Counted from the stretch's first letter, positions 49,084-59,393 are shown. The stretch is 64,000 nucleotides of DNA from Comamonadaceae bacterium CG12_big_fil_rev_8_21_14_0_65_59_15 (GCA_002786915.1 PCUV01000032.1:130934-194933), one strand, 5' to 3'. A program made the numbers and translations. Notes: generated by a model not told the origin, from the sequence alone.

Positions 49084-49098
49084 TGCAGCGGTGATCCA

Positions 49099-49464
49099 TC
49101 AACGCTGGGTCGATGATGCGGGTGATTCGGAGGCAATATTTTGCTGAATTCTTTTGAGTGCCTGTGCGCCGCTCGTCTTACGCTCAAGGTCATTCAACAC
49201 AATTTCTTGTCGGCGCAAGTCATCCAATCCGGCTCTGCGCACTTGGCGCGCTTCGCGCAAACAATCAGACACCGCGAAACGACGATAACAATCGCGTTCG
49301 GCTTGCGCAAACGTCGCTTCGTACTGATTGCGCTCAGTGGCGATACGCAAGCGCTCTGCCTTGACGTCCAGCGGATTGGACGGCTGTGCAAAAGCAGCCA
49401 GGCACGTCATCAGACCCAAGCCGGCAAAGCGATGCGCTTTTAAAATGAGTTTAAGCAGGTTCAT
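49099..49464 (-). CDS. Conserved-type exported protein of unknown function
   Basis: A 121-residue protein. A likely signal peptide (about 1-26, ending CLAAFAQ) is followed by a charged, helix-rich part with two Cys (DCYRRFAVSDC, about 15-20 residues apart from the signal end) and a long Arg/Glu-rich helix (LREARQVRRAGLDDLRRQE). I do not assign a family. It overlaps zapE by four bases (ATGA) and ends 43 bp from the convergent phosphatase. Confidence 0.6.
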   Translation of the reverse strand: MNLLKLILKAHRFAGLGLMTCLAAFAQPSNPLDVKAERLRIATERNQYEATFAQAERDCYRRFAVSDCLREARQVRRAGLDDLRRQEIVLNDLERKTSGAQALKRIQQNIASESPASSTQR

Positions 49465-50561
49465 TGGGTCAAACGGGTGTCAACACTGCGCCGCTCCAAC
49501 GCAAGATAAGCGGCACTTTGCATTTCGCTGAGCCGGGACACGGTGCGGGTAAATTCATGCGCCAATTGTCCCTCGGTATAGAGCTGTTCAGCGCAAACTT
49601 CTGCAGACAGGATCAACTTGACGTGCCGATCGTAGAGCACATCCACCAGCCAGGTAAAGCGGCGTGCCTCGGATGCCATGCGTGGCGACATCTGCGGCAC
49701 GTCGCTGAGCAACACGGTGTGAAACTGTGTGGCCAGTTCCAGATAGTCGTTTTGTGAGCGCGGGCCACCGCACAGTGTCTTGAAGTCGAACCAGACCACG
49801 CCACCCGCGCGACGCCGCGTATCAATCTTTCTGGCTTCGATCTGCAACACCGGGTCGTCGTCCTTGCGCTCGGCCAATCGCTCAAACGCATTCAACAGCG
49901 CGGCTTCAGACGCTTCCCCCAAAGGATGGTGGTAGAGCTTAAGCTGCTCCAGCGCCTGCACCCGGTAGTCGGTTCCATGGTCCACATTAATCACCAACAT
50001 CCGCTGGTTGATCATGGCGATGGCGGGCAGCAGCCGGTCACGGTTCAGTCCATGCGGGTACAAATCGTCGGGCTTGAAGTTGGACGTGCTCACCAACCCC
50101 ACGCCGTTGTCAAACAAGGCTTTGAGCAGGCGATGCAGGATCATGGCGTCGGTGATGTCCGACACATGAAACTCGTCAAAACAAATCAACCGGAATTTTT
50201 GGGCAATGCTCTTGGCCAGCACGTCCAGTGGATTGGCGGTACCTCTGAGTGCGGCCAGTTCGCGGTGCACCTCGCGCATGAATTCATGAAAATGCAGCCG
50301 CGTCTTGCGCTTGAGCGGCACCGCGCTGTAAAAGCAATCCATCAGAAAGCTCTTGCCCCGCCCCACCCCTCCGTACATGTAAATGCCCTTGGGGATGGGC
50401 GGGTGGTTAATCAGCTTCTTGAGTGGGTTGGATCGCTTTTCGCGAAACCGCCCCCATTCGCGTGCGCATGACTCCAGCGTCTGAATAGCGCGCAGCTGCG
50501 CCGGGTCCGCACGGTAGCCGCGCGCTGCCAATTCTGCCTGATAGGTGGTGCGGACCGTCAC
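49461..50561 (-). CDS. zapE: Cell division ATPase ZapE (AFG1-like)
   Basis: A 366-residue P-loop ATPase. Walker A is GGVGRGKSFLMD (64-75) and Walker B CFDEFHVSD; a STSNFKPDDLYP sensor stretch and a conserved HFHEFMREVH follow the pattern of ZapE/AFG1. In E. coli ZapE acts on the Z ring under low oxygen. Translation starts at GTG 50561. It lies downstream of lpdA but is separated by a palindromic repeat. Confidence 0.92.
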   Translation of the reverse strand: MTVRTTYQAELAARGYRADPAQLRAIQTLESCAREWGRFREKRSNPLKKLINHPPIPKGIYMYGGVGRGKSFLMDCFYSAVPLKRKTRLHFHEFMREVHRELAALRGTANPLDVLAKSIAQKFRLICFDEFHVSDITDAMILHRLLKALFDNGVGLVSTSNFKPDDLYPHGLNRDRLLPAIAMINQRMLVINVDHGTDYRVQALEQLKLYHHPLGEASEAALLNAFERLAERKDDDPVLQIEARKIDTRRRAGGVVWFDFKTLCGGPRSQNDYLELATQFHTVLLSDVPQMSPRMASEARRFTWLVDVLYDRHVKLILSAEVCAEQLYTEGQLAHEFTRTVSRLSEMQSAAYLALERRSVDTRLTQ

Positions 50562-50576
50562 CGTGTTTTACTCTAC

Positions 50577-50632
50577 AAAAAATAGCTGCTCGCCCTTGAT
50601 TATCAAGGGATAGAGCACTATTTCTTCTAAAT
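50577..50632 (+). repeat. Palindromic dispersed repeat, intergenic copy (lpdA-zapE)
   Basis: AAAATAGCTGCTCGCCCTTG, then ATTATCAAGGGATAGAGCAC. CCCTTGA (50593-50599) and TCAAGGG (50603-50609) pair around TTA. It begins and ends like the copy at 13098-13142 and again sits directly after a stop codon (lpdA). Confidence 0.7.
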
Positions 50633-52084
50633 TTAGAAGTTCAGTGTACGCTTGTCCACCGCCAGCGCCGCCTCTTTGGTTGATTCGCTCAAGCTGGGGT
50701 GGGCGTGGCAAATGCGCGCGATGTCTTCAGCACTGGCTTTGAACGCCATCGCCATCACACATTCGGCAATCAGCTCGCTAGCCATGGGGCCCACGATGTG
50801 CGCACCCAGCACTTCGTCAGTTTTAGCGTCGGCCAGAATCTTGACCAGCCCGGTGGTGTCGCCCAGCGCACGCGCGCGCCCGTTGGCCAAAAACGGGAAA
50901 CTGCCCGCCTTGTAAGCCACACCGTCGGCCTTGAGCTGCTGCTCGGTACGACCCACCCAGGCAATCTCAGGGCTGGTGTAGATCACCCACGGGATCAGGT
51001 TGAAGTCCACGTGTCCGTGCTGACCCGCAATGCGCTCGGCCACGGCCACGCCCTCTTCTTCGGCCTTGTGCGCCAGCATCGGGCCGCGCACCACGTCGCC
51101 CACCGCCCACACGCCCGGCAGATTGGTCTTGCATTCGGCATCGACCACAATGGCACCGCGCTCGTCCAGTTGCAAACCTACGGCTTGTGCGTTCAGTCCA
51201 TCGATATTGGGCACACGCCCAATGCTGACGATGAGCTTGTCCACCGCCAGCGTTTGCGCTTCGCCCTTGGCGTTGGTGTAAGCGACGGTCACGCCTTTTT
51301 TGGCCACCTTGACTTCACCGACCTTGACGCCGAGTTCAATCTTCAGCCCCTGCTTGTCAAACGCTTTCTTGGCTTCCTTGGCAATTTGTTCATCGACCGC
51401 GCCCAAAAAGGTCGGCAAACCTTCAAGCACCGTCACTTCGGCCCCCAAACGGCGCCAGACCGAACCCATCTCCAGCCCGATTACGCCCGAACCGATCAGC
51501 CCCAGTTTCTTGGGCACTTCGGTCAGCGCCAGCGCACCGGTGTTGGACAGAATCTGCTGCTCGTCGAACGCCGCACCGGGCAAAGCGCGTGGATTAGAGC
51601 CGGTAGCCACAATGATTTGCGCACCAACCAGGGTGGCTGGTGCCTTGCCCGCTACGGCGATCTCATAACCGCCCTGAGCACCGGAGGTCGCACCTGGCGC
51701 GACGGCCTTGACGAACGACGCGGTACCGTGAAAGAACGTGACCTTGTTCTTTTTAAACAGGTACAGGATGCCATCGTTGTTCTGCTTGACCACGGCGTCC
51801 TTGCGCGCCACCATTTTTGCGGCGTCGATGGCCAGCCCCTTGACGCTAATACCATGGTCGGCAAACGCATGACCTGCATGCTCAAAGTGCTCTGATGATT
51901 GCAGCAGCGCCTTGCTCGGGATGCAACCTACGTTGGTGCAGGTGCCCCCCGGTGCGGCGCCGCCAGCAGCGTTGCTCCAGGCGTCGATGCACGCCACGTT
52001 TTTGCCCAGTTGGGCGGCGCGGATGGCGGCGATATAGCCCCCGGGGCCAGCGCCGATCACGATCACGTCAAATTGATTGCTCAT
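50633..52084 (-). CDS. lpdA: Dihydrolipoyl dehydrogenase (E3)
   Basis: A 483-residue FAD flavoprotein that reoxidises lipoamide with NAD+. It has [17 protein letters not shown] at the N-terminus, the redox-active [10 protein letters not shown] (Cys 49 and Cys 54), an NAD-binding [17 protein letters not shown] and the C-terminal [10 protein letters not shown] with the catalytic His. The ATG at 52084 is preceded by AGAAG. It is the third gene of sucA-sucB-lpdA, separated from sucB by 262 bp containing nested inverted repeats. Confidence 0.95.
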   Translation of the reverse strand: MSNQFDVIVIGAGPGGYIAAIRAAQLGKNVACIDAWSNAAGGAAPGGTCTNVGCIPSKALLQSSEHFEHAGHAFADHGISVKGLAIDAAKMVARKDAVVKQNNDGILYLFKKNKVTFFHGTASFVKAVAPGATSGAQGGYEIAVAGKAPATLVGAQIIVATGSNPRALPGAAFDEQQILSNTGALALTEVPKKLGLIGSGVIGLEMGSVWRRLGAEVTVLEGLPTFLGAVDEQIAKEAKKAFDKQGLKIELGVKVGEVKVAKKGVTVAYTNAKGEAQTLAVDKLIVSIGRVPNIDGLNAQAVGLQLDERGAIVVDAECKTNLPGVWAVGDVVRGPMLAHKAEEEGVAVAERIAGQHGHVDFNLIPWVIYTSPEIAWVGRTEQQLKADGVAYKAGSFPFLANGRARALGDTTGLVKILADAKTDEVLGAHIVGPMASELIAECVMAMAFKASAEDIARICHAHPSLSESTKEAALAVDKRTLNF

Positions 52085-52346
52085 ATATTCTTCTTTCAAA
52101 ACAGGAGGACTGGAACTCCAAAGGCCAATGCACCACCACAATTTAAACCCGCAGCGCGCGCTGGGTATCCGACTCCGCGAATGTCCCCCGGCTTGGGGCG
52201 AGCCCCAAGCCTCCTCCTTTATTTCGCTGCGTCAGATACCCAACACACGCTGCTGGTCGCCATCATCTCGCTGGCATTCATCGCCCTGGTTCCAGATGAA
52301 GAGTTACAAAAAAACCAAAAATGGTCAGCAGGGTGTGAACTTGGCT
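52085..52346 (-). repeat. Intergenic segment with nested inverted repeats (sucB-lpdA)
   Basis: No convincing gene lies here. TGGGTATC (52162-52169) pairs with GATACCCA (52235-52242). Inside them GCTTGGGGC (52191-52199) pairs with GCCCCAAGC (52202-52210). The result could be a cruciform or RNA structure between two operon genes, or the remains of a small mobile repeat. A hydrophobic reading frame on the plus strand (HTLLVAIISLAFIALVP) is short and starts nowhere obvious. Confidence 0.5.
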
Positions 52347-53633
52347 TCAGATATCAAACAGCAAGCGCGCCGGATCTTCCAGCGCCTCTTTCATCGCCAC
52401 CACACCCAACACCGCCTCACGACCGTCAATGATGCGGTGGTCGTAACTGAGCGCAAAGTAGTTCATCGGACGCACCACCACCTGGCCGTTTTCAACCACG
52501 GCGCGGTCTTTGGTGGCGTGGATGCCCAAAATGGCGCTTTGCGGCGGGTTAATGATGGGGGTGGACATCATGGAGCCAAAGGTTCCGCCGTTGCTGATGG
52601 AGAACGTGCCACCGGTCATTTCTTCGATACCCAGCTTGCCGTCACGCGCCTTGTTGCCAAATTCGGCGATCTTCTTTTCGATGTCGGCAAAGCTCATCTG
52701 GTCGGCGTTGCGCAGAATCGGCACCACCAGACCGCGCGGGCTGCCCACGGCGATGCCAATGTCAAAGTAGCCGTGGTAAACGATGTCGTTGCCATCCACC
52801 GAGGCGTTAAGCACCGGGAACTTCTTCAAGGCGTGCACCGCCGCCTTAACGAAAAAGCTCATAAAGCCCAGCTTGACGCCGTGTTCTTTCTCAAAGCGCT
52901 CTTGCATGCGCTTGCGCATGTCCATCACCGGGGCCATGTTGATCTCGTTGAACGTGGTCAGGATGGCGTTGCTGGATTGCGACTGCAGCAGGCGCTCGGC
53001 CACACGCGCACGCAGGCGGGTCATGGGCACGCGCTGTTCTGGGCGCCCTGCCAGTTGCTCGACCAGGCTACTGGCAGGTGCTGCCACTTGAGGCAATAAG
53101 GGGGCTGCAGCCCTTGCTGGTACTGCGGAAGCAGCTACTATTTTGGGTGCAGCTACGGCGGCCAGCACATCGCCCTTGGTCACGCGACCGTCTTTGCCTG
53201 TACCCGCTACAGAGCCCGCAGCCAGGTTGTTGTCTGCCATCAGTTTGGCAGCGGCTGGCATGGCTACGCCCGCCTTGGCTTGACTGGCGGCAGGCGCAGC
53301 GGCGGCCACTGCGGCCGACGATGCTGATGGCGCAGCAGCAGCGGCCATGGCTGCCACCACTGGCGGGACTGGGGCTACGGCACCGGCCACGGCTTCGGTG
53401 TCAATGCGCGCAATCAACTGCTCGGCAGCCACCGTGCTGCCGTCGGGTTGCACAATTTCAACCAGCACGCCAGCCGAAGGTGCAGGCACTTCCAGCACTA
53501 CCTTGTCGGTTTCCACGTCGATCAGGATTTCATCCACGGCGACAGCGTCGCCCACTTTTTTCTTCCACTGCAACAGGGTGGCTTCGGCCACGGATTCAGA
53601 CAGCTGCGGGACTTTGACTTCTACGATTGCCAT
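52347..53633 (-). CDS. sucB: 2-oxoglutarate dehydrogenase E2, dihydrolipoamide succinyltransferase
   Basis: A 428-residue E2. The lipoyl domain (1-77) has the lipoylated Lys 44 in [13 protein letters not shown] flexible Ala-rich linker and the peripheral-subunit-binding domain (about 125-160, [20 protein letters not shown]) follow. A second linker precedes the catalytic domain (about 195-428), which ends in the active-site [13 protein letters not shown]. Residues about 163-180 in the second linker come from a copy of the dispersed repeat. Confidence 0.96.
   Translation of the reverse strand: MAIVEVKVPQLSESVAEATLLQWKKKVGDAVAVDEILIDVETDKVVLEVPAPSAGVLVEIVQPDGSTVAAEQLIARIDTEAVAGAVAPVPPVVAAMAAAAAPSASSAAVAAAAPAASQAKAGVAMPAAAKLMADNNLAAGSVAGTGKDGRVTKGDVLAAVAAPKIVAASAVPARAAAPLLPQVAAPASSLVEQLAGRPEQRVPMTRLRARVAERLLQSQSSNAILTTFNEINMAPVMDMRKRMQERFEKEHGVKLGFMSFFVKAAVHALKKFPVLNASVDGNDIVYHGYFDIGIAVGSPRGLVVPILRNADQMSFADIEKKIAEFGNKARDGKLGIEEMTGGTFSISNGGTFGSMMSTPIINPPQSAILGIHATKDRAVVENGQVVVRPMNYFALSYDHRIIDGREAVLGVVAMKEALEDPARLLFDI
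53093..53147 (-). repeat. Dispersed repeat copy inside the sucB linker
   Basis: On the minus strand AAAATAGTAGCTGCTTCCGC is followed by AGTACCAGCAAGGGCTGCAG. This follows the family order AATAG-(TAG)-CTGCT, gap, AAGGGCTACAG with a few changes. It reads in frame as [19 protein letters not shown], an Ala/Pro-rich linker sequence. Confidence 0.5.
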
Positions 53634-53693
53634 AACAATGCTTTCAAAAATGTTCTTGAGGTTCGCGCTGGGTTCAAAACAACTCAGGCGCGC

Positions 53694-56561
53694 TTATTTG
53701 GTCAGGACAAAGCCCTTGAGCTTGCCGAAAGCGCCTTCCACCAGCGCTTTTTGTTGCTCCTGGTGCAGGTGCGCATACCCAACGGCGGGCGATGCAGAAG
53801 CGGCGCGCCCAGAGTAGCCGAGCTTTTGACCCTCAAGCATGTTTTCGTGAATGTAGTGCTGCACAAAGAACCAGGCACCCTGGTTTTGCGGCTCGTCCTG
53901 CGTCCACACCACTTCTGTGGCATGGGGATACTTTTTGAGCTCGGCGGCGAAAGCCTTGTGCGGAAACGGATAGAGCTGCTCCACGCGCAAGATGGCCACG
54001 TCATCACGCCCGGTCTCTTCGCGCTTTTTGGCCAAGTCGTAATAGACCTTTCCAGAGCACACCACCACGCGCTTGACCTTGTCGGCCTTGAGCGCCTTGT
54101 GCTCGGGGATGATGGTCTGAAAACAGCCTTTGGTGAACTCAGACAAGGGTGAGGCGGCATCCTTGTGACGCAACAATGACTTGGGCGTAAAGATCACCAG
54201 CGGTTTGCGCAGGTTGCGCACCATCTGACGGCGCAGCACATGAAAGATCTGGCTCGCCGTGGTCGGTTGCACAAGTTGCATGTTGGTGTCGGCGGCCAGT
54301 TGCATGAAACGCTCGATGCGCGCGGACGAGTGCTCCGGCCCCTGCCCTTCGTAGCCGTGCGGCATCAGCATGGCCAGACCGTTGACGCGGCCCCATTTGA
54401 CCTCGCCCGAGGCGATGAACTGGTCGATGACCACCTGCGCGCCGTTGGCAAAGTCGCCAAACTGGGCCTCCCAGATCACCAGCGTGTTGGGGTCGTTGGA
54501 CGCGTAGCCGTACTCAAAGCCCAACACGGCTTCTTCGGACAAGATCGAGTCGATGACGGTGAACGGAGCCTGGTTGTCGGCCACGTTTTGCAGCGGAACA
54601 TAGGTGCCCACGTCCCACTTTTCGCGGCTCTGGTCGTGAACGACCGCGTGTCGGTGGGTAAAGGTACCGCGCCCGCAATCTTCACCGCTCAAGCGTACCG
54701 GGTAACCGCTGGCCACCAAGGAAGCAAACGCCATGTGCTCGCCCATGCCCCAATCCACCGGAATATCGCCACGCCCCATGGCCGCACGGTCGTCATAGAC
54801 CTTCTTGACCAGGGGGTGCGGTGTCACAGAAGCTGGCAGGGTGGTGATTTTTTCTGCCAGACGTTTCCATTCGGACATGGGGATGGCGGTGTCGCCCGCG
54901 TCGGTCCACTTCTTGCCCAGAAAGGGCGACCAATCCACCGCGTATTTGCTCTTGAAGTTGGTCAGCACCGGGTCCATGGTGTGCTTGCCCGCGTCCATGG
55001 CCGCACGAAAGGCTTTCACCATGTCGTCGCCCAGTGACTCTCCCAACCCTTGTGCGGCCAGCTTGTCAGCATACAGCTTGCGGGTGCCAGGGTGCTGGGC
55101 GATCTTCTTGTACATCAGCGGCTGCGTCAGCGCTGGGGTGTCTTGCTCATTGTGGCCAAGCTTGCGGAAACAGATGATGTCCAGCACCACGTCTTTGTGG
55201 AACTCCATACGGTAGTCCAGCGCCCATTGCGTGGCCATGACCACGGCTTCGGGATCGTCACCGTTAACGTGCATCACCGGCGCCTCCACGCCCTTGACGA
55301 TGTCGGTGCAATACAGTGTGGAGCGCATGTCGCGCGGGTCAGACGTGGTGAAACCGATCTGGTTATTGATGATGATGTGCACCGTACCGGCCGTGGTGTA
55401 GCCGCGCGTTTGCGCCAGCGCCAGGGTTTCCTGATTCACGCCCTGGCCGGCAAAAGCCGCGTCGCCATGTACCAGCACCGGCAACACTTGTTTGCCTTGC
55501 GCATCCGCGCGACGATCCATGCGCGCGCGCACCGACCCTTCAACCACCGGATTGACAATTTCAAGGTGCGACGGGTTGAAAGCCAGGCTCAGGTGCACCG
55601 GGCCGCCGGGGCTGGTCACGTCAGAGCTGAAACCCTGGTGGTATTTCACGTCGCCCGACGGCAAGTACTCGGGTGCCGTGTGGTCAAACTCGGCAAACAG
55701 ATCGGCGGGCATTTTGCCCAGCGTATTGACCAGCACATTCAAACGCCCACGGTGCGCCATGCCGATCACAATCTCTTGCACGCCGCGGGCGCCAGCTTGT
55801 TGAATCAACTCGTCCATGGCGGCGATGAAGCTATCGCCACCTTCCAGAGAAAAACGCTTTTGGCCCACGTATTTGGTGTGCAAAAAGCGCTCAAGACCCT
55901 CAGCGGCGGTCAGCCGGTCGAGGATGTGTTTTTTCTGGGACACATCAAAGTTGGGCTTGCTACGCACGCTCTCCAGCTTTTGCTGCCACCAGCGCTTTTG
56001 TGTCTGGTCGGTCAGGTACTGGTATTCGGCGCCGATAGAGCTGCAATAGGTTTCACGCAGCGCGTTGAGCAACTCGCGCAGCGTCATTTTGTCTTTGCCA
56101 AAAAACGTATTGCTGGTGTCAAACACGGTCTCGAAATCGGCGTCCTTGAAGCCGTAAAACGCCGGGTCCAGCTCCGGAATGTCGGGGCGCTCGGTGCGCT
56201 TGAGCGGATCCAGGTCGGCCCAGCGGGCACCCACATTGCGGTAGGCGGCAATGAGCTGCTGCGCCGCCGTGCGCTTGCGGCCGATGTCGGCGTCTTCATT
56301 AGCCATCACCACCCGGGTGCCGCCGGCCTTGGCGCGCTGGGCAAAGGCATCGATCACGGGCTGATGGGGTACATCCTTGGCGTTGGAGCCATCCACCGCT
56401 GGGACGTGTTGCAAGGCGTCAAAATAATCACGCCAAGAGTCGGGCACGCTACCTGGGTTGGCCAGATAGTTTTCGTACATCTCCTCGACATACGGTGCGT
56501 TTCCGCCAAACAGGTAGGTATTGGCCTGATAGGCCTGGTAAACCGAGAGGGTTTCACTCAT
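53694..56561 (-). CDS. sucA: 2-oxoglutarate dehydrogenase E1
   Basis: A 955-residue thiamine-diphosphate enzyme, the first component of the 2-oxoglutarate dehydrogenase complex in the TCA cycle. The N-terminal SucA helix region (YLFGGNAPYVEEMYENYLAN), IGMAHRGRLNVLVN, the TPP-binding HGDAAFAGQGV and the INNQIGFTTSDPRDMRST stretch are diagnostic. It heads the sucA-sucB-lpdA operon. The ribosome site is weak; a palindrome (56578-56592) lies in the 5' leader. Confidence 0.97.
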   Translation of the reverse strand: MSETLSVYQAYQANTYLFGGNAPYVEEMYENYLANPGSVPDSWRDYFDALQHVPAVDGSNAKDVPHQPVIDAFAQRAKAGGTRVVMANEDADIGRKRTAAQQLIAAYRNVGARWADLDPLKRTERPDIPELDPAFYGFKDADFETVFDTSNTFFGKDKMTLRELLNALRETYCSSIGAEYQYLTDQTQKRWWQQKLESVRSKPNFDVSQKKHILDRLTAAEGLERFLHTKYVGQKRFSLEGGDSFIAAMDELIQQAGARGVQEIVIGMAHRGRLNVLVNTLGKMPADLFAEFDHTAPEYLPSGDVKYHQGFSSDVTSPGGPVHLSLAFNPSHLEIVNPVVEGSVRARMDRRADAQGKQVLPVLVHGDAAFAGQGVNQETLALAQTRGYTTAGTVHIIINNQIGFTTSDPRDMRSTLYCTDIVKGVEAPVMHVNGDDPEAVVMATQWALDYRMEFHKDVVLDIICFRKLGHNEQDTPALTQPLMYKKIAQHPGTRKLYADKLAAQGLGESLGDDMVKAFRAAMDAGKHTMDPVLTNFKSKYAVDWSPFLGKKWTDAGDTAIPMSEWKRLAEKITTLPASVTPHPLVKKVYDDRAAMGRGDIPVDWGMGEHMAFASLVASGYPVRLSGEDCGRGTFTHRHAVVHDQSREKWDVGTYVPLQNVADNQAPFTVIDSILSEEAVLGFEYGYASNDPNTLVIWEAQFGDFANGAQVVIDQFIASGEVKWGRVNGLAMLMPHGYEGQGPEHSSARIERFMQLAADTNMQLVQPTTASQIFHVLRRQMVRNLRKPLVIFTPKSLLRHKDAASPLSEFTKGCFQTIIPEHKALKADKVKRVVVCSGKVYYDLAKKREETGRDDVAILRVEQLYPFPHKAFAAELKKYPHATEVVWTQDEPQNQGAWFFVQHYIHENMLEGQKLGYSGRAASASPAVGYAHLHQEQQKALVEGAFGKLKGFVLTK

Positions 56562-56577
56562 GTTGCGCTGACTTTCA

Positions 56578-56592
56578 TTTCCCTGAGGGAAA
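56578..56592. promoter_or_regulatory. Palindrome in the sucA leader
   Basis: TTTCCCTGAGGGAAA has 6-bp perfect arms around TGA, 17 bases upstream of the sucA start codon. It could be an operator or a small leader hairpin. The rest of 56562-56744 shows no gene; the sucA promoter must lie here but I cannot place it. Confidence 0.4.
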
Positions 56593-56744
56593 TTGAGCTG
56601 GTTAAAGCTGTGGGTTGATTAACCTTCCGCTGCACGGCTTTACCGTTTGGCGGATGCGACTGTGGCGTTGGAAGGGCCGGTTGCGGCGGCGATGATACCG
56701 TCGAAAACCGACCCTTTGCTGACCGGGGCGAATACCCCTAAAGA

Positions 56745-58643
56745 TCACTTGGCAGCGACCAGATCCTTGATCTGTTGCAGCGCGGCCGGGTCGTCCATGG
56801 TGGTCAGATCGCCCGGGTCACGGCCTTCGCACACGGCCGTGATGGCGCGACGCAGACATTTGCCGCTGCGGGTTTTGGGCAGCAGGGTGACAAAGCGCAC
56901 CCGTGCCGGCCGCGCCACCGCGCCTAAATCTTTGTCCACAATTTTCATGATCTCACCCTCGAGCGCGAGCTTGGAGGCATCGTCAGGAATCTTGGACGCA
57001 TCCTTGACTACCGCAAATGCCATCGCCACCTGCCCTTTGAGCTGGTCAGCGACACCCACCACGGCCACTTCGGCCACGTTCGGGTGGGCCGAGATGCTTT
57101 CTTCGATCTCGCGCGTGCCCAGGCGGTGACCGGCCACGTTGATCACATCGTCGGTGCGACCCAAAATGAAGTAATAGCCGTCCTCGTCGCGAATACCCCA
57201 GTCGAAGGTGCTGTAAATCATCCGGCCCGGGATGGTGGTCCAATAGGTACTGACAAAACGCGCGTCGTCGCCCCACACCGTTTGCAGGCAGCCCGGTGGC
57301 AGCGGCCCTTCGATGGCCACCACGCCTTTCTGATTGGCACCGGTCAGTTCTTCCCCGGTGCTTTCGTCGAGCAATTTGACGTTGTAACCATACACCGCCT
57401 TGCCCGGCGAACCAAATTTGGTAGGCGCATCGTCCACCCCCTTGGAGATGGCCAAAATCGGCCAGCCGGTTTCGGTCTGCCAGTAGTTATCGACAATGGG
57501 ACGCCCCAAGCCTTCACTGATCCACTGGGCGGTGGGTTGATCCAACGGTTCGCCCGCCAGAAACAGCGCTTTCAAAGACGACAGGTCGTATTTTTTCAGC
57601 AACGCCGGGTCTTGCTTTTTCAGTACCCGAATCGCCGTGGGCGCGCTGAACATGACCGTGACCTTGTATTTTTCGATCAAGCTCCACCAGATGCCGCCGT
57701 CGGGGCGAATCGGCAGGCCTTCGTACATGATGGTGGCCATGCCGGCGATCAGCGGGCCGTAGATGATGTAGCTGTGGCCCACCACCCAGCCGATGTCGCT
57801 GGTTGAAAAATACGTTTCACCCGCTTCGCCGCAGTAAATGTGCTTCATGCTGGCGGCCAGCGCCACGGCGTAGCCGCCGGTGTCGCGCTGCACGCCCTTG
57901 GGCTTGCCGGTGGTGCCGCTGGTGTAGAGGGTGTAGCTGGGGTGCGTGGCATCGACCCATTCGCACGGCACCACCACGTTCATGTTTTTTTCGCGCAGCG
58001 GTGCCCACAGTTTGTCACGCCCGGCGACCATCTCCATCGGGGCCATGCCGCGGTCCACCAGCAACACCGATTCGGGCTTGAATTTGGACAAGCGCAAGGC
58101 TTCGTCCAACAGCGGCTTGTACGCCACCGCCTTGCCCCCGCGTGAACCGGCGTCGGCGCTGACCACCACTTTGGGCGCCGCGTCTTCGATGCGCGAAGCC
58201 AGCGAGCCCGACGCAAAACCGCCGAACACCACCGAGTGAATGGCGCCGATGCGGGTGCACGCCAGCATGGCAAAAGCCGCCTCCGGAATCATCGGCATGT
58301 AGATCAGCACGCGGTCGCCCTTGCCGACACCCAGCTCTTTCAGCGTGGCGGCCATACGCTGCACTTCAGCGTGCAATTCCCTGAATGAATAGACCTTTTC
58401 CTGATTGGTTTCAGTTGACACAAAAATCAGCGCTGCCTGATCCGGGCGAGTGACCAGATGCCGATCCACCGCGTTGTGGCACAGGTTGGTGACACCTCCG
58501 ACAAACCACTTGGCAAACGGTGGATTGCTGTAGTCGCACACCTGCGTAGGTTGCACTTTCCAATCGACCAATTTGGCTTGTTCGCCCCAAAAACCGTCGC
58601 GATCGGTGAGGGAACGCTGATGAAATTCGGCATACGTCGTCAT
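56745..58643 (-). CDS. prpE: Propionate-CoA ligase (PrpE type)
   Basis: A 632-residue acyl-CoA synthetase of the acetyl/propionyl group. It has the PrpE-type N-terminus (FHQRSLTDRDGFWGEQAKLV, FAKWFVGGVTNLCHNAVDR), the AMP-binding TSGTTGKPKGVQRDTGG near 254-270, YWQTETGWP near 400, and the hinge and lysine motif LPKTRSGKCLRRAI, where the lysine is the acetylation-control site. NLCHNAVDRH favours propionate over acetate, but activity on both is common. GGAG is at a seven-base spacing before the ATG 58643. No other propionate (prp) gene lies nearby. Confidence 0.85.
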   Translation of the reverse strand: MTTYAEFHQRSLTDRDGFWGEQAKLVDWKVQPTQVCDYSNPPFAKWFVGGVTNLCHNAVDRHLVTRPDQAALIFVSTETNQEKVYSFRELHAEVQRMAATLKELGVGKGDRVLIYMPMIPEAAFAMLACTRIGAIHSVVFGGFASGSLASRIEDAAPKVVVSADAGSRGGKAVAYKPLLDEALRLSKFKPESVLLVDRGMAPMEMVAGRDKLWAPLREKNMNVVVPCEWVDATHPSYTLYTSGTTGKPKGVQRDTGGYAVALAASMKHIYCGEAGETYFSTSDIGWVVGHSYIIYGPLIAGMATIMYEGLPIRPDGGIWWSLIEKYKVTVMFSAPTAIRVLKKQDPALLKKYDLSSLKALFLAGEPLDQPTAQWISEGLGRPIVDNYWQTETGWPILAISKGVDDAPTKFGSPGKAVYGYNVKLLDESTGEELTGANQKGVVAIEGPLPPGCLQTVWGDDARFVSTYWTTIPGRMIYSTFDWGIRDEDGYYFILGRTDDVINVAGHRLGTREIEESISAHPNVAEVAVVGVADQLKGQVAMAFAVVKDASKIPDDASKLALEGEIMKIVDKDLGAVARPARVRFVTLLPKTRSGKCLRRAITAVCEGRDPGDLTTMDDPAALQQIKDLVAAK

Positions 58644-58739
58644 AGAGAGTCTCCGCTTGTTGTGAAATAAACTGAATTCATAATTATGGGCAATCAGCTT
58701 GCACAATGCTGACTGCCAGGCCGCTCGCCAATTTGCCGA

Positions 58740-59354
58740 CTATTTGATCAGCGCCTGAACCGTCTTGAACAGGGGGTGTTCAGCCGACCTGAGCCATTCA
58801 AACAGCACCATTTCAGTCGTCACCAGTTCAGCGCCCGCCCCGGCAAGCCGATCAAACGCCGCGTCGCGGTTGCGCTCGGTGCGCGAACTGCACGCATCAG
58901 TCACCACCCACACGTCAAATTCGTCTTCGAGCAGCTGCAACGCCGTCTGCAACAAGCAAACGTGCGTCTCACAGCCGGCCAGCACGATGCTGCTGCGTTG
59001 CTGCGCCGCTTGCATCTGTTTTTGCAGATGTTTGGGCAAGCTGCGCGCGTTACCAGCTGGTGGTTTTTCAGGCGGGCGCAACCATTCGCTCAAGCCCTCT
59101 TCGACCGCGCTAAATTGCATTTTGGCCAGCGTACGCTGGCACAGCGCTTTGATGTCGGGTGGGTTTTCTCCCAGTCTGGATGGATTTTGCTCGGTGCCAA
59201 AAACCGGCACCTGCAAATGCCTGGCCGCCTGCGCCAGCCGCAACGCGTTGGCCAACACCTGCGGCGCCTCATGAATGGCCGCCATCAGCCGCGCCTGGTA
59301 GTCCACCAGCACCAGTTGGGAGAGTTCAGCTTGCAGCAGCATGGTTATGTCCAT
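58740..59354 (-). CDS. Isochorismatase-like cysteine hydrolase
   Basis: A 204-residue protein of the isochorismatase/YcaC-like superfamily. The catalytic triad is visible as Asp in LVLVDYQARLM, Lys in a following LAKMQFSA, and Cys in VLAGCETHVCLLQTAL. VWVVTDACSSRTERNRD is typical of the YcaC group. The substrate is unknown. Two starts are possible: ATG 59354, or ATG 59342 which has GGA upstream. It lies 40 bp after the oxidoreductase gene on the same strand. Confidence 0.78.
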   Translation of the reverse strand: MDITMLLQAELSQLVLVDYQARLMAAIHEAPQVLANALRLAQAARHLQVPVFGTEQNPSRLGENPPDIKALCQRTLAKMQFSAVEEGLSEWLRPPEKPPAGNARSLPKHLQKQMQAAQQRSSIVLAGCETHVCLLQTALQLLEDEFDVWVVTDACSSRTERNRDAAFDRLAGAGAELVTTEMVLFEWLRSAEHPLFKTVQALIK

Positions 59355-59393
59355 CAAAAAAGCAACGACTACAGCATAGCGCAAAGCGCCACC

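Noticed and set aside
52077..52432. Possible small membrane protein in the sucB-lpdA gap (LLVAIISLAFIALVP)
   Set aside because: The hydrophobic stretch has no start codon with a ribosome site close by and the frame runs into sucB on the opposite strand.
55050..56618. Long plus-strand open frame antisense to sucA
   Set aside because: It is a shadow of sucA; the residues have no recognisable family and composition is skewed to His, Gln and Arg.
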